In this document: positions 1 to 9,282 of the stretch, in pieces | Layout of the letters: each line of letters opens with the position of its first letter | Numbering within the stretch: the first letter of the stretch is position 1 | Assembly (NCBI RefSeq): GCF_000828615.1 | Contig: NZ_AP012273.1 | Coordinates: 744,001-808,000, forward strand | DNA length: 64,000 nucleotides | Direction: 5' to 3' | Source: Thiolapillus brandeum | GTDB lineage: Bacteria > Pseudomonadota > Gammaproteobacteria > Chromatiales > Chromatiaceae | Notes under the pieces: model-generated | Told to the model about the DNA's origin: nothing | What the model saw: the letters and a program-made list of their open reading frames with translations, nothing else | Database searches by the model: none | Translations under genes and position numbers: made by a program

Positions 1-363
1 CTGCCGACGCTGGTAGTGGCTTCCACCGCTGTAAGAGCCACTACTACGGCTGAGCTGGCGATCAAGGCCGGAAACTGGGACGTGGAGTTTCACCAGGATC
101 ATGCCCTTTATGCCGCCTCGCCCTCTTCCATGCTCGAGTATATTCGGCAGCTGCCGGATCAGCATGGCAGCATCATGCTCGTGGGCCATGAACCCGTATG
201 GTCTGGATTGGTATCCGCTTTTACTGGTGCCAATGCGCGGGTGCCAACCGCTGCCATGGTGGGAATGCGCTTTTCAGCGGCGCGCTGGGTGGATGTAAGA
301 TTTGATGGAGGGGAGCTCTTGTGGTTGCTGAAACCCCGCCTGTTCGAATATTTTCCCCTATAG
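1..363 (+). CDS. sixA: SixA-like phosphohistidine phosphatase, 3' part
   Basis: The 5' end, with the expected RHG catalytic motif, lies outside the window; about 120 residues are present and end in TAG. The visible part opens with a stretch like the SixA pattern of small residues followed by R-A-x-T-T-A-E, and carries the second catalytic histidine in the GHEP motif (MLVGHEPVW, about residue 57 of the visible part). That is the layout of the short histidine-phosphatase branch, SixA. Family members remove phosphate from phosphohistidine, in E. coli from histidine phosphotransfer (HPt) domains, in the cytoplasm. The substrate here cannot be read from the sequence. The gene precedes trhP by 76 bases with no clear terminator between. 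Confidence 0.75.
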   Translation: MPTLVVASTAVRATTTAELAIKAGNWDVEFHQDHALYAASPSSMLEYIRQLPDQHGSIMLVGHEPVWSGLVSAFTGANARVPTAAMVGMRFSAARWVDVRFDGGELLWLLKPRLFEYFPL

Positions 364-439
364 GCGTACATAATCTGGCCAGGCAGGCCGGGCTGATTGT
401 TACAATGAGCTTTGTGTCCATCTTGCTATTCCCGTTTCT

Positions 440-1717
440 GTGAAAAAACCTGAACTGCTTTCACCTGCAGGCACTTTGCGCAATATGCGCTATGCCTTCA
501 CTTATGGCGCCGACGCCGTGTACGCCGGGATGCCCCGCTACAGCCTGCGGGTGCGCAACAATGATTTCCTGCATGACAACCTGGCAACGGGCATTGCCGA
601 AGCTCATGCACAGGGAAAACAGTTCTTTGTGGCGGCCAATACCATGCCTCACGGCGCCAAGCTTGATACCTTCATGGATGACATTCGTCCGGTGGTGGAG
701 ATGGGGCCCGACGCCTTCATCATGGCCGACCCCGGCCTGATCATGAAAGTGCGTGAAGCCTGGCCGGATCTGCCGGTACATCTATCGGTGCAGGCCAATA
801 CCATGAATGCCTGGAGCGTGGATTTCTGGAAAAGCATGGGGCTGACGCGGGTGATCCTGTCGCGGGAACTGTCACTGGATGAGATCGAGGTAATCCGCCA
901 GGCCTGCCCGGACATGGAGATCGAAGTGTTCGTTCACGGCGCTCTGTGCATCGCCTATTCCGGCCGTTGTCTGTTGTCCGGTTATTTCAACCACAGGGAT
1001 GCCAACCAGGGCACCTGCACCAATGCCTGCCGCTGGGAATACAGGATGAACGAGGCCCCCAGTGTCAATCTGGATGATGTGGGGCGCCATCCCAGGGCGG
1101 ATCAGGTGTACTACATCGAAGAACCCGACCGCCCGGGAGAGTTCATGCCCATCGAGGAAGATGAGCATGGCACCTACATCATGAACTCCCGGGATCTGCG
1201 TGCCGTGGAGCATGTGCAACGATTGGTGGAGATCGGCGTGGACTGCCTGAAGATAGAGGGGCGCACCAAGTCTCATTATTATACGGCTCAAGTGACCCGG
1301 ATCTACCGGAAAGCCATCGATGATGCCGTGGCCGGACGGCCTTTCGACGTGGCGCTGATGGGGGCGCTGGAAAGTCTGGCCAACCGGGGTTACACCGATG
1401 GTTTCTTCCAACGCCATGAAACTCATGAGTTGCAAAACTATCGCCAGGGGGCATCCCTGGCCAGCCGTTCACAATTTGTTGGTGAAATACTGGATCAGGC
1501 GGATGGTTGGGCGTTGGTAGAGGTCAAGAACCGGTTTTCCGTTGGGGATCGTATGTCGTTGATCAGCCCTCATGGCAATTCCGACTTTATTCTGGAAACC
1601 ATGACAGACCGGGAGGGCAAACCACTGGAGGTCGCTCCGGGCAGTGGCTGGCAGGTACGGATTCCTCTGCAGGAAAAGGCTTCGGCGTTCTCCCTGCTTA
1701 CCCGGGAACTGGGATGA
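440..1717 (+). CDS. trhP: tRNA 5-hydroxyuridine biosynthesis protein TrhP (peptidase U32 family)
   Basis: A 425-residue U32-family protein that matches E. coli YegQ/TrhP almost end to end, starting with KPELLSPAGTLRNMRYAF and including the cysteine-rich block with CxAYSGRCLLSGY and CTNACRWEY. TrhP works in prephenate-dependent 5-hydroxylation of U34 in tRNAs read as ho5U/cmo5U precursors; the conserved cysteines are thought to hold an iron-sulfur cluster. The start is GTG with no convincing Shine-Dalgarno sequence, but the family's N-terminus begins exactly here. It stands alone between the SixA-like gene and the cytochrome genes. Identity is from memory of the family sequence and is strong. 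Confidence 0.92.
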   Translation: MKKPELLSPAGTLRNMRYAFTYGADAVYAGMPRYSLRVRNNDFLHDNLATGIAEAHAQGKQFFVAANTMPHGAKLDTFMDDIRPVVEMGPDAFIMADPGLIMKVREAWPDLPVHLSVQANTMNAWSVDFWKSMGLTRVILSRELSLDEIEVIRQACPDMEIEVFVHGALCIAYSGRCLLSGYFNHRDANQGTCTNACRWEYRMNEAPSVNLDDVGRHPRADQVYYIEEPDRPGEFMPIEEDEHGTYIMNSRDLRAVEHVQRLVEIGVDCLKIEGRTKSHYYTAQVTRIYRKAIDDAVAGRPFDVALMGALESLANRGYTDGFFQRHETHELQNYRQGASLASRSQFVGEILDQADGWALVEVKNRFSVGDRMSLISPHGNSDFILETMTDREGKPLEVAPGSGWQVRIPLQEKASAFSLLTRELG

Positions 1718-1727
1718 TCCAGGGAGC

Positions 1728-1747
1728 CTCTGATCAAATCGTGAATC
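1728..1747 (+). repeat. Short dispersed repeat, copy A
   Basis: Twenty bases downstream of trhP (CTCTGATCAAATCGTGAATC) match 18 of 20 positions at 12069-12088 in the same orientation. Both copies are intergenic. The surrounding bases do not match, so this is either a degenerate end of a mobile element or a shared binding site. Confidence 0.4.
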
Positions 1748-1942
1748 CACATTTTGCGACTGGCAGGCCCGATAACCGCGTTGAAATTCCGGGCAACCGT
1801 CCCTGTGTTGCCCTGCCTCCTGCATTGGTTCTTATTATTTTTTCAGATGTTTAAGGAATATCAAGGACGTATTACCCGTAAAATACTATAAAGCCCATTG
1901 GAGAGAGGAGAAATTCCTGTTTCTTATTCGAGAGGGTGGATA

Positions 1943-3652
1943 GTGATATTTTCGAACGCATCAAAGCGGTTTTTCAACAGTCTATTGTGGGCGTGCCTGT
2001 TGTCTTCGTCATGGATTATGGCGGAAGAAGCTCCGGAGGCCATACCCACCGGTGGTGTGCAGCCGGGTATTTCCGAGTACAAGGATATCGGCAACCCGGG
2101 CAAGGTGGATAACCCGGTTACCAAGCTGGACAAGGACAAGCAGCGCAAATTCACTACCGACCACAGCAAGCTCAAGGAACTCCAGGGCCCATTCAACAGC
2201 GGGCCGGAAGTGACCAAGGCTTGTCTTGGGTGCCACAACCAGGCCGGTGACCAGTTTGTCAGGAACAAGCACTGGACCTGGAGCTACAAACATCCCGTCA
2301 CCGGGCAGCAGCTCGGCAAGGATTATCTGGTCAACAACTTCTGCACCAATGCCCGTGGCAACGAAGGCATGTGCGCCCAGTGCCATGCCGGCTATAACCG
2401 CACCAGTCCCGATTATGATCTCAGCAAGCAGGAGAATATCGATTGCCTGGTATGTCATGACGCTACCGGCAAGTACTACAAGACGCCTCCTACCAAGGGA
2501 AACAAGGCCTGTTCGGTCATGTTTGAGGGGCTCAAACCCATTGACTGGACGAATGTCGCTCAACATGTGCGGCTGCCGGCCAGAAGCAACTGCGGGGGAT
2601 GCCACTTTTTTGGTGGTGGCGGTGACAATGTAAAACACGGCGACCTGTCGTCGGTACTGTTCCATCCACCACGGGATGTGGACGTGCACATGTCCGAGCA
2701 GGGCGAGAACTTTGCCTGCATCATCTGCCATGTGGGTGAGGGGCATGAATGGGCCGGTAGCCGCTACAACATGATCGCCAAGGACGAGAAGGAACATGCA
2801 CTGCCCAAACCGGGCATGGAGCGGGAAACAGCCACCTGTGAAAGCTGCCATGGGGACAAGCCCCATCCTCTGAGTGTCAAGGGTTTGAAACTCAACGATC
2901 ATGTGGACAGGGTGGCCTGTGAAAGTTGCCACATCCCGGCCTTTGCCCGGGGCGGTGTCGCCACCAAGGTGGACTGGGACTGGCGTACGGCGGGGCGTCT
3001 GAGAAATGGTGAAGGCTATAAGGAGGAAGGCTACCAGCAGGGCAATGGCGAGTGGCGCCATACCTACAAGTCCATCAAGGGAAGCTTCAAGTACGACGAA
3101 AATGTAAAGCCCCTTTATCGCTGGTTCAATGGCGTGATGCGTTACACGACCATAGACACCAAATTTGATCCGAACAAGCCGGTCGAGATCAACTATTTCA
3201 GCGGCGATCCGGGCGACCCGGATTCCCGCATCTGGCCATTCAAGCGCATGCATACCATACAGCCCTATGACAAGGGCAACAACACACTGGTGTACATGCA
3301 TTTGTGGGGAAATGATGATGCGGCCTTCTGGGGGAATTATGATTTCGCCAAGGCCATAAAAGTGGGTATGGAAAAGAACGGCATACCCTACAGTGGCGAA
3401 TACGGCTTCATAGAAAGTTACTCCTACTGGCCCATCAATCACATGGTGGCACCCAAGGAAAAAGCCGTGGCTTGTGATGAGTGTCACTCCAAACAAGGGC
3501 GTCTCAAAGAGCTGAAGGGTTTCTACATGCCCGGTCGTGATGCTCCCAAATGGTTGGATATGCTCGGCCTGCTCATGATAGTGGGTTCTCTCGGGGGTGT
3601 GGCGGGCCATGGCCTGTTGCGTATATTGTTGGCCTGGAGGAGGAAGCACTGA
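1943..3652 (+). CDS. Octaheme c-type cytochrome, tetrathionate reductase (OTR) family, membrane anchored
   Basis: Eight CxxCH heme-attachment motifs are visible in order: CLGCH, CAQCH, CLVCH, CGGCH, CIICH, CESCH, CESCH, CDECH. An N-terminal hydrophobic segment ending near IMAEE looks like a Sec signal, so the protein should be periplasmic. A C-terminal hydrophobic helix (LGLLMIVGSLGGVAGHGLL) followed by RRKH should anchor it. OTR of Shewanella is soluble and reduces tetrathionate, nitrite and hydroxylamine in vitro; the physiological substrate here is unknown. I chose GTG at 1943, with AGAGGG six bases upstream, over a TTG at 1898 that would extend the signal. The stop overlaps the start of the cytochrome b gene by one base. 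Confidence 0.88.
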   Translation: MIFSNASKRFFNSLLWACLLSSSWIMAEEAPEAIPTGGVQPGISEYKDIGNPGKVDNPVTKLDKDKQRKFTTDHSKLKELQGPFNSGPEVTKACLGCHNQAGDQFVRNKHWTWSYKHPVTGQQLGKDYLVNNFCTNARGNEGMCAQCHAGYNRTSPDYDLSKQENIDCLVCHDATGKYYKTPPTKGNKACSVMFEGLKPIDWTNVAQHVRLPARSNCGGCHFFGGGGDNVKHGDLSSVLFHPPRDVDVHMSEQGENFACIICHVGEGHEWAGSRYNMIAKDEKEHALPKPGMERETATCESCHGDKPHPLSVKGLKLNDHVDRVACESCHIPAFARGGVATKVDWDWRTAGRLRNGEGYKEEGYQQGNGEWRHTYKSIKGSFKYDENVKPLYRWFNGVMRYTTIDTKFDPNKPVEINYFSGDPGDPDSRIWPFKRMHTIQPYDKGNNTLVYMHLWGNDDAAFWGNYDFAKAIKVGMEKNGIPYSGEYGFIESYSYWPINHMVAPKEKAVACDECHSKQGRLKELKGFYMPGRDAPKWLDMLGLLMIVGSLGGVAGHGLLRILLAWRRKH

Positions 3653-4305
3653 TGCCGGTTCGCAAGGTAAAAATTTTTGATGGTTTTGAACGGTTCTGGC
3701 ACTGGACTCAGATGGCGCTCATCTTCACGCTGTTGTTCACGGGCCTGCGCATTCATGGGGTACATGCCTGGTTGAACTTTGATCAGGCTGTGAATGTTCA
3801 CACTCTGGCAGCCCTGGGTTTGATGTTGTTGTGGGTATTTGCCATCTTCTGGCATCTGACTACGGGGGCCTGGCGTCAATACCTGCCCACCCTCAACGGC
3901 CTGTGGCCAGTGATGCGCTACTATGCCTGGGATATCTTCCAGGGCAAGCCCCATCCCTATCGCAAGCATCTGACGCGCAAGCACAATCCTCTGCAGGCCA
4001 TGACTTATGCAGCACTGAAACTGCTGCTGTTTCCCGCCATCTGGGTGTCGGGGCTGACCTATCTGTTCTATAACTACTGGCAACAGGGAGCCAGCAGTCC
4101 CTGGCTTTACTGGGTGGCCAATATTCATGTTCTTAGCGCCTACGCCATTCTCACTTTTGTGATCATTCATGTGTATATGCTCACTACGGGAAGCTCTTTC
4201 AGTCATCATGTGATGCCCATGATTACCGGCTATGATGAAGTAGAGCTGACGGAAGCCGAGCTGGCCTATCTTGAGCAGGACGAGCCCCAGCGTCTGAAGC
4301 GCTGA
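3652..4305 (+). CDS. Cytochrome b561/b6-type membrane subunit
   Basis: A 217-residue protein with four predicted membrane helices and histidines placed like a di-heme b-type cytochrome: FWHW near residue 18, a VHTLA histidine, FWHLTTG, and NIHVLSAY followed by IIHVYML. This is the family that carries electrons between the quinone pool and periplasmic partners, as in the b subunits of thiosulfate reductase and Ni-Fe hydrogenase. Its ATG overlaps the stop of the octaheme cytochrome gene (TGATG) and has GGAGGAGG upstream, so the two are translationally coupled. I infer that it passes electrons from quinol to the octaheme protein, or the reverse. The C-terminus is a cytoplasmic acidic tail. Confidence 0.85.
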   Translation: MPVRKVKIFDGFERFWHWTQMALIFTLLFTGLRIHGVHAWLNFDQAVNVHTLAALGLMLLWVFAIFWHLTTGAWRQYLPTLNGLWPVMRYYAWDIFQGKPHPYRKHLTRKHNPLQAMTYAALKLLLFPAIWVSGLTYLFYNYWQQGASSPWLYWVANIHVLSAYAILTFVIIHVYMLTTGSSFSHHVMPMITGYDEVELTEAELAYLEQDEPQRLKR

Positions 4306-4500
4306 TTGCTCCATAGGGGTCACCGTCCATAGGAAGTCCCGGCTTTGTGTTGTGCATGGCCGGGATTCCGGTAATGGTTCCCATTCCTTCGGCAAGTCCC
4401 AGTCTTCAGTAGTATTCAATGGTATTCTTCACTGTTATCCGATAGAAAAACCGGCGCGATCTGTAGCGTCGACAGAATGTAATTTCAGGAGCTGTAAATA

Positions 4501-7245
4501 ATGTCAAAAAAGATGGTGTTTTCATTCAAGGAAGGCGATGGAAAAAATAAACATCTGTTGGGAGGAAAGGGCGCGAATCTTTGTGAGATGACCCAGATCG
4601 GGCTGAATGTGCCACCGGGTTTCGTCATTTCCACCGAAGCCTGCCTTGCGTATCTGGATTCTGATACCGATGAACTGCCTGAAGGCGTCATGGATGAAGT
4701 GCATGAGCAGATGAAACAGGTCGAACAGGCTACGGGAAAAGGCTTTGGCGATGCCGAGAATCCCCTGCTGGTCTCTGTGCGTTCCGGTTCCGCCATGTCC
4801 ATGCCTGGCATGATGGATACCATTCTCAATCTGGGTCTGAATGCCCGGACACTCAAAGGCGAGATCAAGCAGACCGGTGATGAGCGTTTTGGCTATGATT
4901 CCTATCGTCGTTTTATCCAACTGTTCGGGAAAGTGGCGCTGGGTATTGCGGACGAACTATTTGACGAGGAGTTCAACAAGGTCAAGGAAAGCGCTCATGT
5001 TACCGAGGATGTCGGCCTGTCCGCAGACAACCTGCGGGATATCAGCGAACGCTTCCTGGCGGTAGTGGAGAAGGCAACCGGACGCCCCTTTCCGGAAGAT
5101 CCTTATGAACAGCTGGAAATTGCCGTCAAGGCCGTGTTCCGTTCCTGGATGGGCAAGCGGGCAGTGGATTACCGTCGCGAGTTCAATATCACGCCGGATA
5201 TGGCCAATGGCACGGCGGTGAATGTCTGCACCATGGTGTTCGGCAACCGTGGTGATGATTCCGCCACGGGCGTCGCCTTTACCCGCAACCCGGCGACGGG
5301 GGAGAACAAGCTGTACGGAGAATACCTGGTGAACGCCCAGGGTGAGGACGTGGTGGCGGGCATCCGCACCCCCAAACCCATCGATCGTCTGGCGGATGAA
5401 ATGCCCCAAATGGCGAAGGAAATCGAGGAACTGCGGCAGAAACTCGAAGCCCATTATCACGAGGTCCAGGATTTTGAGTTCACCATCGAACGCGGTGTGC
5501 TCTATTGCCTGCAGACCCGTAATGGCAAAATGAATGCTGCTGCCATGGTGCGTACCTCGGTAGAGATGGAGAAGGAAGGGTTGATCAGCCGTGACCAGGC
5601 CTTGCTGCGTATTGCGCCTGATGACCTGGAACAGATGCTCTATCCGCGCATCGATCCCAATGTCCGGGTGACGCCGCTGGCCCAGGGTCTGCCCGCTTCA
5701 CCGGGTGCGGCCAGCGGGCATGTGGTGTTCGATGCTGATCGGGCGGAAGCCGAAGCCAAGAAAGGCCGAACCGTAATTCTCATGCGGGAAGAAACCAAGC
5801 CCGAGGATATTCATGGCTTCTTCGCTTCCAAGGGCATTCTCACCAGCCGTGGTGGCAAGACGTCTCACGCGGCCGTGGTAGCACGCGGTATGGGCAAACC
5901 CTGTGTGGCCGGCGCCGAAGGCATCTCCGTGGACGTGCAACTGCGTGAAGCCTTTGTGGGGGATACGGTGATTCGTGAAGGTGATCTGGTTACCATCGAT
6001 GGCACCAGCGGCAAGGTGTACCTGGGGGCTGTGCCCACAGTGGAAGCGGATTTTTCCGCAGAGCTGAATATCCTGCTGGGCTGGGCGGACGAAGTGGCGC
6101 GCCTGAGCGTTATGGCCAATGCCGATACGGCCCTGGATGCGGATCGGGCGCTGAAATACGGCGCCAAGGGTATTGGCCTGTGCCGCACGGAGCGCATGTT
6201 CAACACGACGGATCGTCTGCCGGTGGTGATCGAAATGATCATGGCGGAAACCACCGAGCACCGTAAACATTCGCTGAACAAGCTGCTGCCCATGCAGCGT
6301 CAGGATTTCCAGGAACTGTTCGAAACCATGGCGCCCTATCCGGTGACCATTCGCCTGCTGGATCCGCCCATCCATGAGTTCCTGCCTTCGGAACAGCAAC
6401 TCAAGGATGACCTGGCGTATCTGCAGCAACTGCGTGACTCGGTACGAGGGCTGGAGGTGCTGTCGGGCACCATGTCCCTGTTGCAGACGGAGAATGAAGA
6501 ATTCTTCATGCCACAGATGGTGGAGTCCCGGCAGGTAGAGGAAGCCATCATCAAGAAGGAAACCATGCTCAAGAAGGTCAAGGCCTTGTATGAAACCAAC
6601 CCCATGCTGGGACACCGGGGTGTACGTCTGGGCATTACCTTCCCTGAAATCTACGAGATGCAGATTCGGGCCATTCTCGAAGCGGCCGTGGAATGTGACA
6701 AGAAAGGGCTGGAGATTCATCCCAAGATCAAGGTGCCCCAGGTCTGTACGGCGCAGGAACTGCTCTACGTCAAGGAAATCGTGGACCGGGTCAGCGCCGA
6801 ACTGGAAGAGGGGTTGGGGCACAAACTGGAGTTCCAGTTTGGCACCATGATCGAGGTGGTGCGCGCCTGCATGCGCGCAGACAGCCTGGCGAAACAGGCG
6901 AACTTCTTCTCCTTTGGCACCAACGACCTGACCCAGGCGACCTTCTCTTTCTCCCGGGAGGACGCCGAGAACAAGTTCCTGCCTTTGTACAATGAAAGAG
7001 GCATTTTGCAGAACAATCCTTTCGATGTGCTGGATGAAAAAGGCGTGGGAAAACTCATGGAACTGGCGGTGAAATGGGGCCGGGAGCGGCGGCCTGATCT
7101 GTTGGTGGGGATTTGCGGTGAGCATGGCGGCCACCCCCGGTCCATTCATTTCTGCCATCGTATCGGCCTGGATTATGTGTCCTGCTCTGCACCACGCATA
7201 CCCGTCGCCAGGCTGGCCGCGGCCCATGCCGCCCTGATGGAATAA
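4501..7245 (+). CDS. ppdK: Pyruvate, phosphate dikinase
   Basis: 914 residues, slightly longer than the roughly 875 of bacterial PPDK. It interconverts pyruvate, ATP and phosphate with PEP, AMP and pyrophosphate in the cytoplasm. Domain order is clear: N-terminal ATP-grasp nucleotide-binding domain, central swivelling domain with the phospho-accepting His456 in TSRGGKTSHAAVVARG, and C-terminal PEP/pyruvate TIM barrel with the CGEHGG motif (Cys872). The ATG is preceded by AGGAG at a normal distance. It stands alone between the cytochrome pair and a converging polyferredoxin gene that ends only seven bases away. PPDK supports gluconeogenic PEP formation or pyrophosphate-linked glycolysis; direction is not evident here. 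Confidence 0.96.
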   Translation: MSKKMVFSFKEGDGKNKHLLGGKGANLCEMTQIGLNVPPGFVISTEACLAYLDSDTDELPEGVMDEVHEQMKQVEQATGKGFGDAENPLLVSVRSGSAMSMPGMMDTILNLGLNARTLKGEIKQTGDERFGYDSYRRFIQLFGKVALGIADELFDEEFNKVKESAHVTEDVGLSADNLRDISERFLAVVEKATGRPFPEDPYEQLEIAVKAVFRSWMGKRAVDYRREFNITPDMANGTAVNVCTMVFGNRGDDSATGVAFTRNPATGENKLYGEYLVNAQGEDVVAGIRTPKPIDRLADEMPQMAKEIEELRQKLEAHYHEVQDFEFTIERGVLYCLQTRNGKMNAAAMVRTSVEMEKEGLISRDQALLRIAPDDLEQMLYPRIDPNVRVTPLAQGLPASPGAASGHVVFDADRAEAEAKKGRTVILMREETKPEDIHGFFASKGILTSRGGKTSHAAVVARGMGKPCVAGAEGISVDVQLREAFVGDTVIREGDLVTIDGTSGKVYLGAVPTVEADFSAELNILLGWADEVARLSVMANADTALDADRALKYGAKGIGLCRTERMFNTTDRLPVVIEMIMAETTEHRKHSLNKLLPMQRQDFQELFETMAPYPVTIRLLDPPIHEFLPSEQQLKDDLAYLQQLRDSVRGLEVLSGTMSLLQTENEEFFMPQMVESRQVEEAIIKKETMLKKVKALYETNPMLGHRGVRLGITFPEIYEMQIRAILEAAVECDKKGLEIHPKIKVPQVCTAQELLYVKEIVDRVSAELEEGLGHKLEFQFGTMIEVVRACMRADSLAKQANFFSFGTNDLTQATFSFSREDAENKFLPLYNERGILQNNPFDVLDEKGVGKLMELAVKWGRERRPDLLVGICGEHGGHPRSIHFCHRIGLDYVSCSAPRIPVARLAAAHAALME

Positions 7246-7252
7246 TAGGGGA

Positions 7253-8239
7253 TTAGCCCCTGGATGAATCCTTGGGGCCGCCTGAAATGGGCGGGAAGCA
7301 GTCTGTCGGGATTTCGGGTTTCAATCCGAAATCCCGCAGGGAGACATCCAGGGCGCATTGATCCTGGAGCATGTGCAGCAGGGGCGGACGCGGGTCGTTC
7401 TCATGCACTTTTTCGCAGGCCTCCACGCACTGCATGCACTGGGTGCAGGTAAACATCTTGCGCTTGATGCTGCGGGGTTTGAGACGCATGGGGCAGGCGT
7501 GTTCACAGGAGGCGTCACATTCGGCGCATTGGTTGGAGCGGCCCCGGTCGAAACCCACCACCAGGGCTTTCTTGTTGCCCATCCATACCAGGCTTTGGGC
7601 CAGTCCGATGACACAGCCGAAGCGGCAGAACAGGTGCCGGGCCAGAGTGAACTCGATGATGAACAGCAGGGTGCCAACACCGATGAACAGCGCCTGGTTG
7701 CGTGTCAGTTGAGCGTGAAACAGGTTGTAGTAGATTTCCCTGGGTGGCAACAGGTAGGTCAGCAGTACCACCGCCCAGACGAATGAAAATCCGACGATGA
7801 CCAGCCCGGTCACCCACCACCATTTTTTCTCCACATGAACATGGGTGCCGTCTGCCTGGTCTTCCGGCAGAGGGTCGCGATCCCAGAGGGACAGCTTCCC
7901 TGACGCCTTGCGCATGAAGTGGTTGATGGTCTCCACCACGGAAAAATGCGGGCATAGCCAGCCGCAGTACAGGCGTCCCCATTTCCAGGATACCCAGATG
8001 CCCAGGCTGATGATGATTCCCAGGGGAAGAAAGAAGCGCAGTCCCATGTTCAGGGCCATTTCCATGGCGCTGATGTCCCCGCTTTTGAAGGCGTCGATGC
8101 CCAAAGTCCAGGGGAAGGTCAGAAAATAGAAGTGGTTTTGCTCCAGGTCGAAGCGGAACAGATTGAAAATCGGGGCGAGAATGAACAACAGAAAAAAGCC
8201 AGTGCGCCAGGCCAGCCGTTGTCTCTGTATCTTGTTCAC
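7253..8239 (-). CDS. Membrane polyferredoxin, NapH/CcoG-like 4Fe-4S protein
   Basis: 328 residues with several membrane helices and cysteine motifs of the NapH/CcoG (RdxA) group: CGWLCPHFSVVE after the third helix, CRFGCVIG after a later helix, and a soluble part with two ferredoxin clusters (CAECDASCEHACPM and CTQCMQCVEACEKV). Such proteins move electrons across or along the membrane to copper or heme maturation, nitrate or nitrous oxide reduction systems. It lacks the C-terminal Ig-like domain of full CcoG. I chose the GTG at 8239, which has GGGAGA six bases upstream; the open frame continues 38 codons further but that part shows no conserved features. No partner gene is visible beside it, so its exact role is open. 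Confidence 0.72.
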   Translation of the reverse strand: MNKIQRQRLAWRTGFFLLFILAPIFNLFRFDLEQNHFYFLTFPWTLGIDAFKSGDISAMEMALNMGLRFFLPLGIIISLGIWVSWKWGRLYCGWLCPHFSVVETINHFMRKASGKLSLWDRDPLPEDQADGTHVHVEKKWWWVTGLVIVGFSFVWAVVLLTYLLPPREIYYNLFHAQLTRNQALFIGVGTLLFIIEFTLARHLFCRFGCVIGLAQSLVWMGNKKALVVGFDRGRSNQCAECDASCEHACPMRLKPRSIKRKMFTCTQCMQCVEACEKVHENDPRPPLLHMLQDQCALDVSLRDFGLKPEIPTDCFPPISGGPKDSSRG

Positions 8240-8316
8240 TGCGGTTCTCCCACTGCATCCGGGTTCTGCAAGATTTGCAGGCTTACTATGGCAGTAATCA
8301 TTCCGCGCGTGGCGAT

Positions 8317-9282
8317 TCAGTCGTGATTTGTTTGTGACATTTCTGTGACACATCCTTCCGGGCTGGCCAGCATGTAGCCCATGCCTGAAAGGGTGGTGAT
8401 TTCCAGTCCCGGGAGCTTCGGGCGCAGCCGGCGCATGAGTGAGCGCAGGGACGAGGCTCCCACGATGGTGTCCGGCCAGACATGTGCCTCTATGTCGGCG
8501 GTGGTGACCGGCTTGTTGAGATTGATAGCCAGAATTTCCAGTAACAGCAATTCCTTTCTGCTCAAAAGGACGGGTGTGTCATCCCGGCTCAGGCTGGCAG
8601 GAGAGCGGGAGAAGACATAGCCCCTGCCCAGGGAAATGGCTGAGGGCCTGGCGAGCACAATCCTGCGGTACTCCCTCAGTTCCTGTTCCGCATCCTGGCG
8701 CTGGCGGTTGTTCCGATAGGCCTGGATGAGATTGCCGCAGGTGACCAGGAAAGGATGCAGGGCCTCTGCAATTTCCTTGTCATAGCCGTTTTCCCGGTTG
8801 GCGATGCCCACCATGCCCAGCATTTTTCCACCTCCGTAGAAGGGCAGCCCCATAAAGGTTCTGAGGGGCGGATGTCCCTTTGGAAGTCCACCCCGGCGGG
8901 GATCGGTGGCGGGCTGGTTGGCGATCACCCGCTGGCCGGTCTTGAGCACACTGCCGTAGAGGGAGTCCAGTTTCGAGAAGATCATGCCCTTCTGCCGGTT
9001 TTCCTCGTAGAGCCTGCGGGTGTCGCTGTCCCAGGCGATGTTGGTGGTGGCATAGCATTTGACATAGGGATGGTTGTTGGCGTCATGGAACACCTCGCCG
9101 ATGAATCCGTACTCGCTGCTGGTGATCTCCAGCAGGGCTTCCAGCAATCCGTTGAACAGCACGTAGGGATTGGTTTCGCAGATGTAATGGGAAAGCACCG
9201 TGGTGATGAGTTCCAGCAGCTGCTTTTCCGGGATGACTGATGTGGACTTGTTCGTTTCCGTATCAGTAGGGACGGCTTTCAT
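8317..9282 (-). CDS. GAF-domain winged-helix transcriptional regulator
   Basis: 321 residues. The first half (about residues 25-185) has the GAF pattern, including GFIGEV, GLPFYGGGKMLGMVGIANR and an extended helix before the linker. The C-terminal part (about 215-310) is an OmpR/PhoB-type winged helix: SRKELLLLEILAIN, then VWPDTIVGASSLRSLMRRLR and SGMGYML. There is no receiver domain, so this is a one-component sensor-regulator rather than a classical response regulator. The ATG overlaps the stop of the YjbQ-like gene (ATGA), with GGAAG upstream; the two should be co-translated. The ligand and targets are not known. It is followed on the same strand by the polyferredoxin gene 77 bases away, which might be a target. 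Confidence 0.75.
   Translation of the reverse strand: MKAVPTDTETNKSTSVIPEKQLLELITTVLSHYICETNPYVLFNGLLEALLEITSSEYGFIGEVFHDANNHPYVKCYATTNIAWDSDTRRLYEENRQKGMIFSKLDSLYGSVLKTGQRVIANQPATDPRRGGLPKGHPPLRTFMGLPFYGGGKMLGMVGIANRENGYDKEIAEALHPFLVTCGNLIQAYRNNRQRQDAEQELREYRRIVLARPSAISLGRGYVFSRSPASLSRDDTPVLLSRKELLLLEILAINLNKPVTTADIEAHVWPDTIVGASSLRSLMRRLRPKLPGLEITTLSGMGYMLASPEGCVTEMSQTNHD

Noticed and set aside
2009-3649. A 546-codon open frame antisense to the octaheme cytochrome gene.
   Set aside because: The sense strand has eight heme motifs and a coupled partner; the antisense translation has no domain and is explained by G+C-rich codon bias.
4340-4372. CCCGGC ... GCCGGG hairpin after the cytochrome b gene.
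   Set aside because: Six-base stem with a 15-base loop and no T run; too weak to call a terminator.
5698-7227. A 509-codon open frame antisense to ppdK.
   Set aside because: The sense gene is unmistakable; the antisense product is rich in His and Gln without any motif.
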